Position numbers and translations under genes: made by a program. A model generated the notes under the pieces. That model ran no database searches. It saw nothing but the letters and a program-made list of their open reading frames with translations, and was not told the DNA's origin. From Opitutia bacterium (GTDB lineage Bacteria; Verrucomicrobiota; Verrucomicrobiae; Opitutales; UBA953): DNA of 55,007 nt. Below, in pieces: positions 16,580-25,986 of this stretch. The DNA is taken from assembly GCA_004558035.1 (NCBI GenBank), contig SFEJ01000016.1:1-55007 (forward strand), read 5' to 3'. Each line of letters begins with the position of its first letter. Within the stretch, counting starts at the first letter, position 1.

Positions 16580-17491
16580 ATGAGCGAAAAGTGCTGCTGC
16601 TGTTCCTGCGCCTGTCGCATGCCTTCATTGGTGAAGAAATACCTGATGGCGGTGACGGGTCTCGTTCTCGTCCTGTTTCTGCTGGTCCACGTCGTGGGCA
16701 ACCTGCAGATGTTCCAGGCGCCGGAAAAAATCAATACCTACGCGCATCTCCTGCACGCGTTGCCCCCGGTGGCGCTTTGGGGATTCCGCGTCGTCATCCT
16801 CGCCTGCATCGTGGTTCACTTCGGCCTGGCGATCAAGCTGAAGCTGGAAAACCTCGCGGCGCGCGGGAACGAACCCTACGCGGTGAAATCGACGCGCTAC
16901 GCGGCGTGGTCCGCCCGCGCGATGATCGCCACGGGGATTCTGATTCTCGCGTTCATCGTGTGGCACCTGTGCCAGTTCACGATCTTCAAGGAAGCCGGCT
17001 GCCTTGCGGCTTATGAGAACGCGACGATGATTCAGGTCGTCGGCGGCAAGGGCTTCTTCGGCTACATGGGGCTTCACGGCGCCGAGGGCGGAGACGTGCT
17101 GCTCTACCCGGTGTTCGACGTTTACCAGATGGTGTACAACGCGTTCGCGAATCCGCTGATTTCGCTCGGCTACATCGTCGCGATGCTGCTGCTGCTCTCG
17201 CACCTTTCGCACGGCGCGCATTCCATGTTCCAGTCCGTCGGTCTGCGCAACGAAAAGCTGCGTCCGATCTTCCGCGGCGTCGCCGCGATTTACGCGATCT
17301 TCGTCTGCGTCGGTCTCATCGCCGTTCCCGCGGGCGTGCTTTCGGGCGTGATCAAGCCGAACCCGAACACGACGGCTCCCGTCGCGACGGTTTCCTGCCC
17401 GTTTTCCTGCGACAAGGGCGCCTGCGAAAAGGCTTCCTGCGGCGATTCCGCCTGCGGCAAGACCGAATGCGCCGCTCCCGAAGCGAAATGA
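16580..17491 (+). CDS. sdhC: Succinate dehydrogenase cytochrome b subunit with Cys-rich ends
   Basis: Inner-membrane haem b/quinone subunit of the five-helix (cytochrome b558-like) type. Helices with candidate haem-ligand His are LVLVLFLLVHVVGN, ILACIVVHFGLAIKL, LILAFIVWHLCQF and LLLLSHLSHGAHS. It forms complex II with the products of the next two genes. The ATG at 16580 adds MSEKCCCCSCACR before the usual MPSLVKKYLMAV start (an in-frame ATG at 16619 is the alternative). The C-terminal tail after the last helix has seven Cys in about 30 residues (CPFSCDKGACEKASCGDS...). Such tails are not part of the usual family and look metal-binding (inference). Confidence 0.9.
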   Translation: MSEKCCCCSCACRMPSLVKKYLMAVTGLVLVLFLLVHVVGNLQMFQAPEKINTYAHLLHALPPVALWGFRVVILACIVVHFGLAIKLKLENLAARGNEPYAVKSTRYAAWSARAMIATGILILAFIVWHLCQFTIFKEAGCLAAYENATMIQVVGGKGFFGYMGLHGAEGGDVLLYPVFDVYQMVYNAFANPLISLGYIVAMLLLLSHLSHGAHSMFQSVGLRNEKLRPIFRGVAAIYAIFVCVGLIAVPAGVLSGVIKPNPNTTAPVATVSCPFSCDKGACEKASCGDSACGKTECAAPEAK

Positions 17492-17516
17492 ACCGACAGA
17501 AAGGAGAATTTAAACC

Positions 17517-19523
<2,007 letters not shown>

Positions 19524-19569
19524 GAGACAGAAGGTTATCGCTTAAAGCTTAAAGAAAAGGAACAAGACA

Positions 19570-20361
19570 ATGTCCGAAGACAAAACCATTTCTCTCACCA
19601 TCCGCGTTTGGCGTCAGAAGGACGCGAAGTCGCAGGGACATTTCGAGACCCACAAGGTCTCGAACGTCTCCACGGGTTCGTCCTTCCTCGAAATGCTCGA
19701 CATCCTCAACGAGGACCTCGTCGCGCAGGGCAAGGAACCGATCGCGTTCGACCACGACTGCCGCGAAGGCATCTGCGGCATGTGCTCGATGACGATCAAC
19801 GGCATGCCGCACGGCCCGCTCCCGGGCGTGACGACCTGCCAGCTGCACATGCGCCACTTCCGCGACGGCGAAACCGTCACCATCGAGCCGTGGCGCGCGA
19901 AGCCGTTCCCGGTCATCCGCGACCTCATCGTGGACCGCACGGCGTTCGACAAGATCATCCAGGCGGGCGGCTTCGTCTCCGTCCGCACCGGCTCCGCGAT
20001 CGACGCGAACATCATGCCGATCCCGAAGGAAGTCGCCGACACCGCGATGGACGCGGCGGAATGCATCGGCTGCGGCGCCTGCGTCGCGGCGTGCAAGAAC
20101 GCCTCCGCCATGCTCTTCGTCTCCTCGAAGGTCACGCAGCTTAATTCGCTCCCGCAGGGCAAGCCCGAAAAGGACCGCCGCGTGCTCGCGATGGTCAAGG
20201 CGATGGACGACGCCGGATTCGGCAACTGCTCCAACCTCGGCGAATGCCAGGCGGTCTGCCCGAAGGGACAGACGCTCGACTTCATCGCCAAGATGAACCG
20301 CGACTACGCGGTCGCCACGGTGAAGAAGCTCTTCAAGTCCACCGGCAAGAAGCACAAATAA
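19570..20361 (+). CDS. sdhB: Succinate dehydrogenase iron-sulfur subunit
   Basis: A 263-residue Fe-S subunit. The [2Fe-2S] ligands are in CREGICGMCSMTING with a later Cys in TTCQLHMR. The [4Fe-4S] and [3Fe-4S] clusters are in CIGCGACVAACKN and CSNLGECQAVCPKG. AAGGAA just before the ATG may serve as ribosome-binding site. It is the last gene of sdhCAB and is followed by a strong hairpin terminator. Confidence 0.97.
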   Translation: MSEDKTISLTIRVWRQKDAKSQGHFETHKVSNVSTGSSFLEMLDILNEDLVAQGKEPIAFDHDCREGICGMCSMTINGMPHGPLPGVTTCQLHMRHFRDGETVTIEPWRAKPFPVIRDLIVDRTAFDKIIQAGGFVSVRTGSAIDANIMPIPKEVADTAMDAAECIGCGACVAACKNASAMLFVSSKVTQLNSLPQGKPEKDRRVLAMVKAMDDAGFGNCSNLGECQAVCPKGQTLDFIAKMNRDYAVATVKKLFKSTGKKHK

Positions 20362-20385
20362 GCGTTCCCCCGAGAACGCCGGAAG

Positions 20386-20426
20386 AGCGTTCCCGCGATT
20401 CGTTTCGCGGGAACGCTTTTTTTTTT
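20386..20426 (+). terminator. Intrinsic terminator built from an inverted pair of the GCGGGAACG motif
   Basis: AGCGTTCCCGCG (20386-20397) and CGCGGGAACGCT (20406-20417) form a perfect 12-bp stem with the 8-nt loop ATTCGTTT, followed by a run of ten T. The terminator after the sugar kinase (21614-21650) has the same stem and a loop differing at one base. A smaller imperfect pair (GCGTTC...GAGAACGC) precedes it at about 20362-20379. Confidence 0.92.
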
Positions 20427-20438
20427 GCGCGAAAACCT

Positions 20439-20467
20439 TTGCGTTTTCGGCGGGGAGGCGCGAACAT
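20439..20467 (+). promoter_or_regulatory. Promoter of rsmD
   Basis: TTGCGT (20439-20444), 17 bp, GAACAT (20462-20467), then 6 nt to the ATG at 20474, so the transcript should be leaderless. Confidence 0.45.
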
Positions 20468-20473
20468 CGCCGC

Positions 20474-21070
20474 ATGAGAATCACAGGCGGCACGGCGCGC
20501 GGCATTCCGCTCGAACTCCCGAAACGCGGAGAAATCCGTCCGGCGACGGACTACATCCGCGAGGCGGTTTTTTCCTCGCTCGGCGACCTGCCGCAGGACG
20601 CGCGGGTGCTGGACGTCTTCGCGGGAACGGGCGCCTACGCGCTCGAAGCGCTTTCGCGCGGCGCGCGCTTCGCGGCGCTCGTGGACAGAAATGCGGCGGC
20701 GACGGCGGCGCAGAAAAAGAATTTCGCCGCGCTGAAGAAATCGCTTGAAGCCGCGGGGAAGGGCGTTCCCGCCGTGGAGTTCTTCTCGCTCGATCTGCAG
20801 AAGGACGCGCCGTTCCCGCCGACGTTCCCGCGCGCGGATCTGATTTTCTGCGACCCGCCTTGGGCGCTTTGGGGAGACGTGCGGATGGCGCGTTTCGTGG
20901 AGACGCTCGCCGCGCTCGCGGACGCGGAAACGCCCTGGGCGCGCGTCGTGCTGGAAACGCCGAGCGGCGTCGAGCCGCCGATTCCCTCCGGCTGGGAACT
21001 CACCAGGCGCATCGGCAAAAAAGGCAAAGACCAGCCCGCCGCCTCCGTCCTCCGCCGCCGCGCCGGCTGA
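20474..21070 (+). CDS. rsmD: 16S rRNA (guanine-966-N2)-methyltransferase RsmD
   Basis: A 198-residue SAM-dependent methyltransferase acting on G966 of 16S rRNA during 30S assembly. It starts with the family hallmark MRITGGTARGIPL, then RPATDYIREAVFSSL, SAM motif I VLDVFAGTGAYALEALSRGA, motif II LVDRN, and the catalytic DPPW (DPPF/Y in relatives). Length is normal. It sits alone between the sdh terminator and a decayed macro-domain gene. Confidence 0.93.
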   Translation: MRITGGTARGIPLELPKRGEIRPATDYIREAVFSSLGDLPQDARVLDVFAGTGAYALEALSRGARFAALVDRNAAATAAQKKNFAALKKSLEAAGKGVPAVEFFSLDLQKDAPFPPTFPRADLIFCDPPWALWGDVRMARFVETLAALADAETPWARVVLETPSGVEPPIPSGWELTRRIGKKGKDQPAASVLRRRAG

Positions 21071-21100
21071 CGCGCGGCGTTTCCGGGCTCGGCGACGCCC

Positions 21101-21352
21101 ATGCCCGCCGAGCCCGTGACGACGAGATTCTCCGCCCCGTCGCCGAGCTTCGCGAGCGCGTTCCCGGCGATCAGCACGGGCGTCTATCGCTACCCGCTCG
21201 AAGCGGCGACGGCGATCGCCGTCCGCGAAGTCCGCGCGTTTCTCGCGGCGAACGCCGTTCCCGCGCGCGTCGTCTTCGTCTGCTTCGGCGCGCGCGTCCG
21301 CGCCGCCTACGAAGCCGCGCTCGGCGGTTTCGCCGCGGATGAGCACAGATGA
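21101..21352 (+). pseudogene. C-terminal remnant of a macro-domain (ADP-ribose-binding) protein
   Basis: This open frame encodes 83 residues; from about residue 18 it reads SAFPAISTGVYRYPLEAATAIAVREVRAFL, closely matching the C-terminal third of macro domains. The first ~110 residues, including the ADP-ribose-binding N-terminal blocks, are missing and are not found upstream, where rsmD ends 30 bp earlier. It is therefore taken as a truncated gene; a short functional peptide cannot be excluded. Confidence 0.65.
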
Positions 21353-21613
21353 AACGAGCGTCCTCGGGAACGCGTTTTCGGCGGCAATTGCGCCCTTTCA
21401 GGGCGCGTCGGATTGTTTACGGTTTCGTAGGGTTGCGCTCGCTTGCCCTACGCTGAGCAATCGTCGCCCCGTCGGGGCTCGGAAATTGCGCTCGTCCGCG
21501 GGAAAAACGCACGCTGCGGGAACGAAGGCAGGAATGCCTTCGTTCCCGAGAAAAACTTCCTTTGACTTCCTTTTGACTTCGAGGTTTTCTTCGCGGCCTT
21601 TGCGGTTCCCGAC
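21353..21613. repeat. REP-like palindrome cluster
   Basis: Gene-free stretch with three palindromes in a row: GCGCCCT-TTC-AGGGCGC (21390-21406), CGTAGGG...CCCTACG (21426-21452) and GCCCC-GTC-GGGGC (21466-21478). The same palindromes recur at 43011-43055 and 43488-43579. A repeated CTTCCTTTGACTTC word (about 21556-21590) recurs at 39364-39378. No coding potential recognised. Confidence 0.7.
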
Positions 21614-21690
21614 AAAAAAGCGTTCCCGCGAAACGGATCGCGGGAACGCTCTTCTTTAAGCTTCAAGCCTTAAACTTTAAGCTCTTTTCG
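21614..21690 (-). terminator. Terminator plus heptad array after the ROK kinase gene
   Basis: On the minus strand the kinase stop codon is followed by a heptad array (units such as GCTTAAA, GTTTAAG; 21651-21680). Then comes the 12-bp stem AGCGTTCCCGCG / CGCGGGAACGCT (21650-21639 and 21630-21619) with loop ATCCGTTT and six T. The stem is identical and the loop 7 of 8 identical to the terminator after sdhB. Confidence 0.88.
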
Positions 21691-21692
21691 CC

Positions 21693-23087
21693 TTATTTCT
21701 TCGGAATCGCGGGGAGGGACGCCGCCGCAATCGCCTGGCCGTGGCGCTTGGACTTTTCGTCCGGAACGACGAGGTTGATCTTCAGCTCGGGGAACTCCGC
21801 CTTGAGGACTTCGTTCGCCTTGTCGATGATGATCGTGCCGCCTTCGCCGGAGGTCACGCGGCCCATGATGAGCAGGTTCTCGTAGTCGTAGAACTCCGCG
21901 AAGTGCGCCAGCGTGTAGCCGAAGCAGATGCCGATCGCCTCGTACACCTTGCGCGCGCGCGGGTCGTTCGCCTTCATGAGCTTCTGGAGCTCTTCGAGCT
22001 TTTCCGGGAGCTTCATTTCGTCCGGCAGCTGAATGCCCGCGAGCGGAATGAGTCGGCCCGTGCCCTGCTGCGAGAAGTACTGCACGCCGCAGCCGAGGTC
22101 GCCCGACCATTCATCCGCCGGGCCGTTTTCGCGGTAGTCGACGGGAACGAACGCGAGCTCGCTGAGCCAGTTCGTCATGTGTCCGTTCATGTCGACGTAG
22201 CCGGCGGCGACGGACGTTCCCATCGCGACGCCGAGCACGCCGTTCTTGTTCAGGCTCATGGCGCCGGCGAGCGCGGTGACGTCGCCGTCGTTCGCCACTT
22301 CAAACGGCACGCCCCATTCCTTCGCGATGTCGAGGAACATGTTCTTGACGCGCTTCTGATAGACTTCCGGGTCCTTCACGCCGCGGAACAGCGACGCGAC
22401 GCCGAGGCGGTTGTTGATGATGACGCCCGCCGAGGAGCCGCCGATCGCGTCCACGTGCGGCAGGTGCGCCGCCGCGAGCTTGAGCGAATGCATGATGCCC
22501 TGGTAGTGGTAGTCCGGATCGCTTTCGAAGTACGGCGACCACTTGACTTCTTCCGAGAAGACGACTTCGCCGTTGACGACGGCGGCGCACTTGCGGTCGG
22601 AACCGCCGAGGTCGAAGCCGATGCGGCAGCCGTCGAGATTGCGGCCCAGCGGGAGCGCGGACGCGGCTTCCTTCGGGAGTCCGGCTTCATCGACGACGAC
22701 GACTTCGATGCCCTTTTCGAAATTCGTCTTGAAGAACTCGTAGTCGAACGCGCGTTCGCCGTTCGGCGAGTACACTTCGGCGAGCATCTTCGCGATGCAC
22801 GGCGCGTATTTGCCGCAGACGTAAATCTTCGTGCCGCCGCGCGCCCAGAGCATGAACTTCACGATGCGCTCGACGTACGTCTTGTTCAGCGGAGCGAACT
22901 CCGGCGTGTACGGCAGGCAGACTGTGCGGAAGACGGAGGCCGTGCCGTCCGGGCGTTCCAGCCCGAGGGCGAGCGGAGCCGCGTCCGCGGTCGCCGCGGC
23001 GAGTTTGCGGTATTCCTTGTTCCACAGCACGGCGGGAACGAAGGCGGGATCGATTTCGGGAACGAATTTGGGAGAAACTTTGATCAT
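21693..23087 (-). CDS. ROK-family sugar kinase (hexokinase-like)
   Basis: A 464-residue cytoplasmic ATP-dependent sugar kinase. The actin-like ATPase signatures are IGFDLGGSDRKCAAV (phosphate-1, about residue 177) and VLGVAMGTSVAAGYV (phosphate-2). FEVANDGDVTALAGAM carries the catalytic Asp. It has a ~170-residue N-terminal extension compared with small ROK kinases and lacks the usual CxCGxxGCxE zinc motif. Its neighbour on the same strand, 135 bp upstream, is nagB, which hints at an amino sugar or glucose substrate (inference). Each gene has its own 3' hairpin, so they may be separate transcripts. Confidence 0.8.
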   Translation of the reverse strand: MIKVSPKFVPEIDPAFVPAVLWNKEYRKLAAATADAAPLALGLERPDGTASVFRTVCLPYTPEFAPLNKTYVERIVKFMLWARGGTKIYVCGKYAPCIAKMLAEVYSPNGERAFDYEFFKTNFEKGIEVVVVDEAGLPKEAASALPLGRNLDGCRIGFDLGGSDRKCAAVVNGEVVFSEEVKWSPYFESDPDYHYQGIMHSLKLAAAHLPHVDAIGGSSAGVIINNRLGVASLFRGVKDPEVYQKRVKNMFLDIAKEWGVPFEVANDGDVTALAGAMSLNKNGVLGVAMGTSVAAGYVDMNGHMTNWLSELAFVPVDYRENGPADEWSGDLGCGVQYFSQQGTGRLIPLAGIQLPDEMKLPEKLEELQKLMKANDPRARKVYEAIGICFGYTLAHFAEFYDYENLLIMGRVTSGEGGTIIIDKANEVLKAEFPELKINLVVPDEKSKRHGQAIAAASLPAIPKK

Positions 23088-23120
23088 GGAGTAAAAGGTT
23101 TTGTCGGATTAAAATTCAAT

Positions 23121-23219
23121 GAACGGCGAACAACGAATGATGAATAACGCATTGCCGAAATTTTTGCGCAACGCAAAAACAGGAACGAATCATTCACCAT
23201 TCGTTATTCTCTGTCCGTT
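23121..23219. repeat. Heptad-armed hairpin with inner stem-loop, 3' of nagB
   Basis: The arms are 23128-23147 (GAACAACGAATGATGAATAA) and 23190-23209; 17 of 20 positions pair. Inside, TTTTTGCG (23161-23168) and CGCAAAAA (23172-23179) form a perfect 8-bp hairpin with loop CAA. The outer arm begins a few bases after the nagB stop codon and is rich in TAA, TGA and TAG triplets. It is markedly AT-rich against its surroundings. Confidence 0.75.
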
Positions 23220-23222
23220 GTC

Positions 23223-23984
23223 TTAGAGTTTCGCGGCGGCGGCCTTGTCGAGGACGAAGACGCAGTTGTCGTGATTCTGCAGCCAGCTCGCCGGGCAGTT
23301 TTCGCTCGGCGCTTCGCAGACGGAGCGGTGAATGATGTCCGCCTTGTTGTCGCCCCACGCGAGGAGGACGATCTTCTTGGATTCGAGAATCGTGCCGACG
23401 CCCATCGTGACGGCGGAAGTCGGGACTTCCTCGATCTTGTCGTGGAAGAACAGGCGCGCGTTGTCCTTGATCGTCAGCTCGTCGAGCTTGACCTGGTGCG
23501 TGCGCGTGTCCGCGGCGCAGGGCGGTTCGTTGAAGCCGATGTGGCCCGTGCGGCCGATGCCGAGAATCTGAATGTCGATGCCGCCGGCGGCCTTGATGTC
23601 CGCGTCGTACTTGGCGCACATTTCGGCGACCTTGTCGGCGGGAACGGTTCCGTCCGGCACGTGCGTCTTGGCCTTGTCGATGTCGACGTGGTCGAAGAGT
23701 TCCGTGTTCATGAAGTAACGGTAGCTCTGGTCGTGCGTTCCCGGCAGTCCGTAGTATTCGTCGAGGTTGAAGCTGGTGACGTTCTTGAAGCTCAGCCCTT
23801 CCTCCTTGTGCAGGCGGATGAGTTCCTTGTAGAGAACGACCGGCGTCGAGCCCGTGGCGAGCCCGAGAACGGCTTCTTTCCCTTCGGCCGCGCGGGCGCG
23901 AATGAGAGCCGCGATTTCGGCGGCGACTTCCTTGACGGCTTCTTCCTTCGCAGGATAAACCTTAACAACGATTTTTTTGTTCAT
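23223..23984 (-). CDS. nagB: Glucosamine-6-phosphate deaminase
   Basis: A 253-residue enzyme converting glucosamine-6-phosphate to fructose-6-phosphate and ammonia. Family motifs: LGLATGSTP, SFNLDEYYGLP, SYRYFMNTELFDHVDI, ILGIGRTGHIGFNEP (active-site GxGxxGHIGFNEP) and TMGVGTILESKKI. The frame is open for 27 more codons upstream, but MNKKIVVKVYP (ATG at 23982-23984) is the natural start. It probably works with the neighbouring ROK kinase in amino-sugar use (inference). Confidence 0.95.
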   Translation of the reverse strand: MNKKIVVKVYPAKEEAVKEVAAEIAALIRARAAEGKEAVLGLATGSTPVVLYKELIRLHKEEGLSFKNVTSFNLDEYYGLPGTHDQSYRYFMNTELFDHVDIDKAKTHVPDGTVPADKVAEMCAKYDADIKAAGGIDIQILGIGRTGHIGFNEPPCAADTRTHQVKLDELTIKDNARLFFHDKIEEVPTSAVTMGVGTILESKKIVLLAWGDNKADIIHRSVCEAPSENCPASWLQNHDNCVFVLDKAAAAKL

Positions 23985-24118
23985 GATTTTTGGATATGTT
24001 GAGATTTGAAACGATAAAGATTGGTTCTTGCGGATAACGGGGTGAAACTTGAAAAAACTTAGCACACGCTCCCGCCGCGGTCAACGCGGAAACGCCGCCG
24101 CGGGAGCGCGCGGGCGCC

Positions 24119-24907
24119 TCAGCCCTTCAGCGCGAAGCGGCGCACGCACTCCTTCGCGAGCGCGTCGTAGGCGAGCGCGCCGGAGCCGTTCGGGTCGTAG
24201 TCGAAGATGCTTTTGCCGTAGCTCGGCGCCTCGCCGAGACGGACGGAGCGCGGAATCTTGCTCTTGAAGACGAGCTGCGGGAACGTCTTGGCGACGTCCT
24301 CGACGATCGCGCGGGAAAGGTTCGTGCGCACGTCGAACATCGTCATCAGAATTCCGCCGATGGAAAGTTCGGGATTGTTCCCGGAATCGCGGATGCGCTC
24401 CACGGTTTCGAGAATTTGGCTCAGCCCCTCCATCGCGAGGTATTCGCACTGCAGCGTGATCAGCAGAAAATCCGCGGCGACGAGGCTGTTCATCGAGAGC
24501 ATGCCCAGCGACGGCGGGCAGTCGAGGATGATCGCCGCGTACTTCCCGCCGTCCTTCACGGGCTTGAGCACGTCGCGCAGCGCGCCGAGGTAGTCGTCCT
24601 TGCGGAGCTGGAGCAGCTCGGACTCGATCGCGGCGATGTCCGCCTCCGACGGAATCAGGTCGAGATTCTTCGTTCCCGTGGGAATGATCTTGTCCTGCGC
24701 GGACGCCTCGCCGAAGAACGTGCCGTAGAGGCTGCCGCCGACTTTCTTTTCGACGCCGAGCGCGCTCGTCGCGTTCGCCTGCGAATCCAGATCGACGAGC
24801 AGCACGGGAACGCCGCGGCGCGCGAGCCCGCAGGAGAGATTCACGGCGGTCGTCGTCTTGCCGACGCCGCCCTTTTGATTGGCGATGGAAAAAATTTTGG
24901 TGGTCAT
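24119..24907 (-). CDS. parA: ParA/Soj-type chromosome-partitioning ATPase
   Basis: A 262-residue deviant-Walker ATPase. It starts MTTKIFSIANQKGGVGKTTTAVNLSCGLA, with the signature Lys at residue 11 and the P-loop Lys at 16. ILDCPPSLGMLS is the Walker B region, and the C-terminus KSKIPRSVRLGEAPSYGKSIFDYDP is typical of chromosomal Soj proteins. The longer frame to 25027 is ignored because this N-terminus fits the family exactly. It has no parB neighbour; nagB lies downstream and a divergent protease gene upstream. No parS-like palindrome was seen nearby. Confidence 0.88.
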   Translation of the reverse strand: MTTKIFSIANQKGGVGKTTTAVNLSCGLARRGVPVLLVDLDSQANATSALGVEKKVGGSLYGTFFGEASAQDKIIPTGTKNLDLIPSEADIAAIESELLQLRKDDYLGALRDVLKPVKDGGKYAAIILDCPPSLGMLSMNSLVAADFLLITLQCEYLAMEGLSQILETVERIRDSGNNPELSIGGILMTMFDVRTNLSRAIVEDVAKTFPQLVFKSKIPRSVRLGEAPSYGKSIFDYDPNGSGALAYDALAKECVRRFALKG

Positions 24908-24989
24908 GATGCGAATGGCGCGTGGCGCGTATGAGTCTCCCATTCTGAAGCAAACCCGCGGGAACGCGCAATTTGAAAGTGCGCCGAAA

Positions 24990-25018
24990 TTGCCTCGAAG
25001 AAGGAAATCCTTTAGAGT
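24990..25018 (+). promoter_or_regulatory. Promoter of the PEP-CTERM protease gene
   Basis: TTGCCT (24990-24995), 17 bp, TAGAGT (25013-25018), 7 nt, ATG. The layout is the same as at 3928-3964; the transcript should be leaderless. Confidence 0.55.
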
Positions 25019-25025
25019 GGTCGGC

Positions 25026-25934
25026 ATGAAACGGGCTTTCTTTCAGGCGGGCGCGGTCTTCGCGCTGTGCGCGGCGTGCGTTCCCGCGGCGCGGGCGATG
25101 CTCGCGTCGAACGGCGGCGTCGTCTCCCACAACACCGATCCGGGCACGGCGGGAACAGACATCTCGGAACTCTGGAACCGCACGGCGTATCTCAGCGCGG
25201 GAACGGGAACGTATCTCGGGCAGGCCGCCGACGGTACGCGCTGGGTGCTCACGGCTGCTCACGTCTCCTCGCTTTCGGGAACGATCACGGACACGAGCGG
25301 CGCGACGCATGCGCTCGATCAGGACGCGTCGGTTTCCGCGATCCGGCTGATAAATCCAAACGGCGGCGCGGCGGACCTCAAGCTCTTCGCCGTGACGCCG
25401 GGCAACGACGCGACGGCGGCGTATCTCGACGCTCTCGGCTCCGTCGACGTCTTCACGGGAACGCTTTACACGAACACGCCGCTTTGGGTCGTCGGCACGG
25501 GGCAGTCCACGGAGCTCGGCGGCAGCTTCAAGAGCGGCTATAAGCGGCAGAAGCAGTGGGCGGAATTCTGCGCGGACGACACGGAGACGGTTTCCGGGGA
25601 TCCCTGCATCGTCGAAACGTTTTCCAGGTCGGGCGCGAGCGTCCAATGCACGAATCAGGATTCGGGCAGCGGCGCGTTCGTGAAGAACGGCGACGTCTGG
25701 GAGCCGGTCGGCGTCGCCGTCGGAGTCGGCGGGAACGGGAACACGACGAAAATCGGTTTCGTCGAGGACGCGACCGCCGAGAACCCGGCGGTTTTCGCGA
25801 CGTACTTCATCGACCTTGCGCCCTACGCGGAACAGATCCGCGCGATCATGGCGATTCCCGAGCCCGGCGCGTTTTCGCTCTTCGCGGGAACGCTCGCGCT
25901 CGCCTTCTGCGCCTCCCGCCGCCGGCGCCGCTGA
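25026..25934 (+). CDS. Secreted trypsin-like serine protease with PEP-CTERM anchor
   Basis: A 302-residue exported protein. After a signal peptide (MKRAFFQAGAVFALCAACVPAARA) comes a chymotrypsin-fold domain with all three catalytic residues in context: His79 in WVLTAAHVSS, Asp117 in AADLKLFAV and Ser213 in QDSGSGAFV. It ends with a PEP-CTERM sorting signal: IPEPG, a hydrophobic helix, then CASRRRRR. The exosortase that would process it is not in the window. The frame is open upstream to 24879, but the ATG at 25026 has the right signal peptide and a promoter 7 nt away. Substrate unknown; it is convergent with the Na/Pi gene. Confidence 0.85.
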   Translation: MKRAFFQAGAVFALCAACVPAARAMLASNGGVVSHNTDPGTAGTDISELWNRTAYLSAGTGTYLGQAADGTRWVLTAAHVSSLSGTITDTSGATHALDQDASVSAIRLINPNGGAADLKLFAVTPGNDATAAYLDALGSVDVFTGTLYTNTPLWVVGTGQSTELGGSFKSGYKRQKQWAEFCADDTETVSGDPCIVETFSRSGASVQCTNQDSGSGAFVKNGDVWEPVGVAVGVGGNGNTTKIGFVEDATAENPAVFATYFIDLAPYAEQIRAIMAIPEPGAFSLFAGTLALAFCASRRRRR

Positions 25935-25986
25935 AGCCCGGCGCGCCGAAACGGGAATTCCCGCGCGAAGAGCCCGCCTCCCGCGC

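Noticed and set aside
24119..24907. Plasmid partition system or origin region
   Set aside because: The ATPase resembles chromosomal Soj, but no parB, repA or iteron array is present; neighbours are ordinary chromosomal genes.
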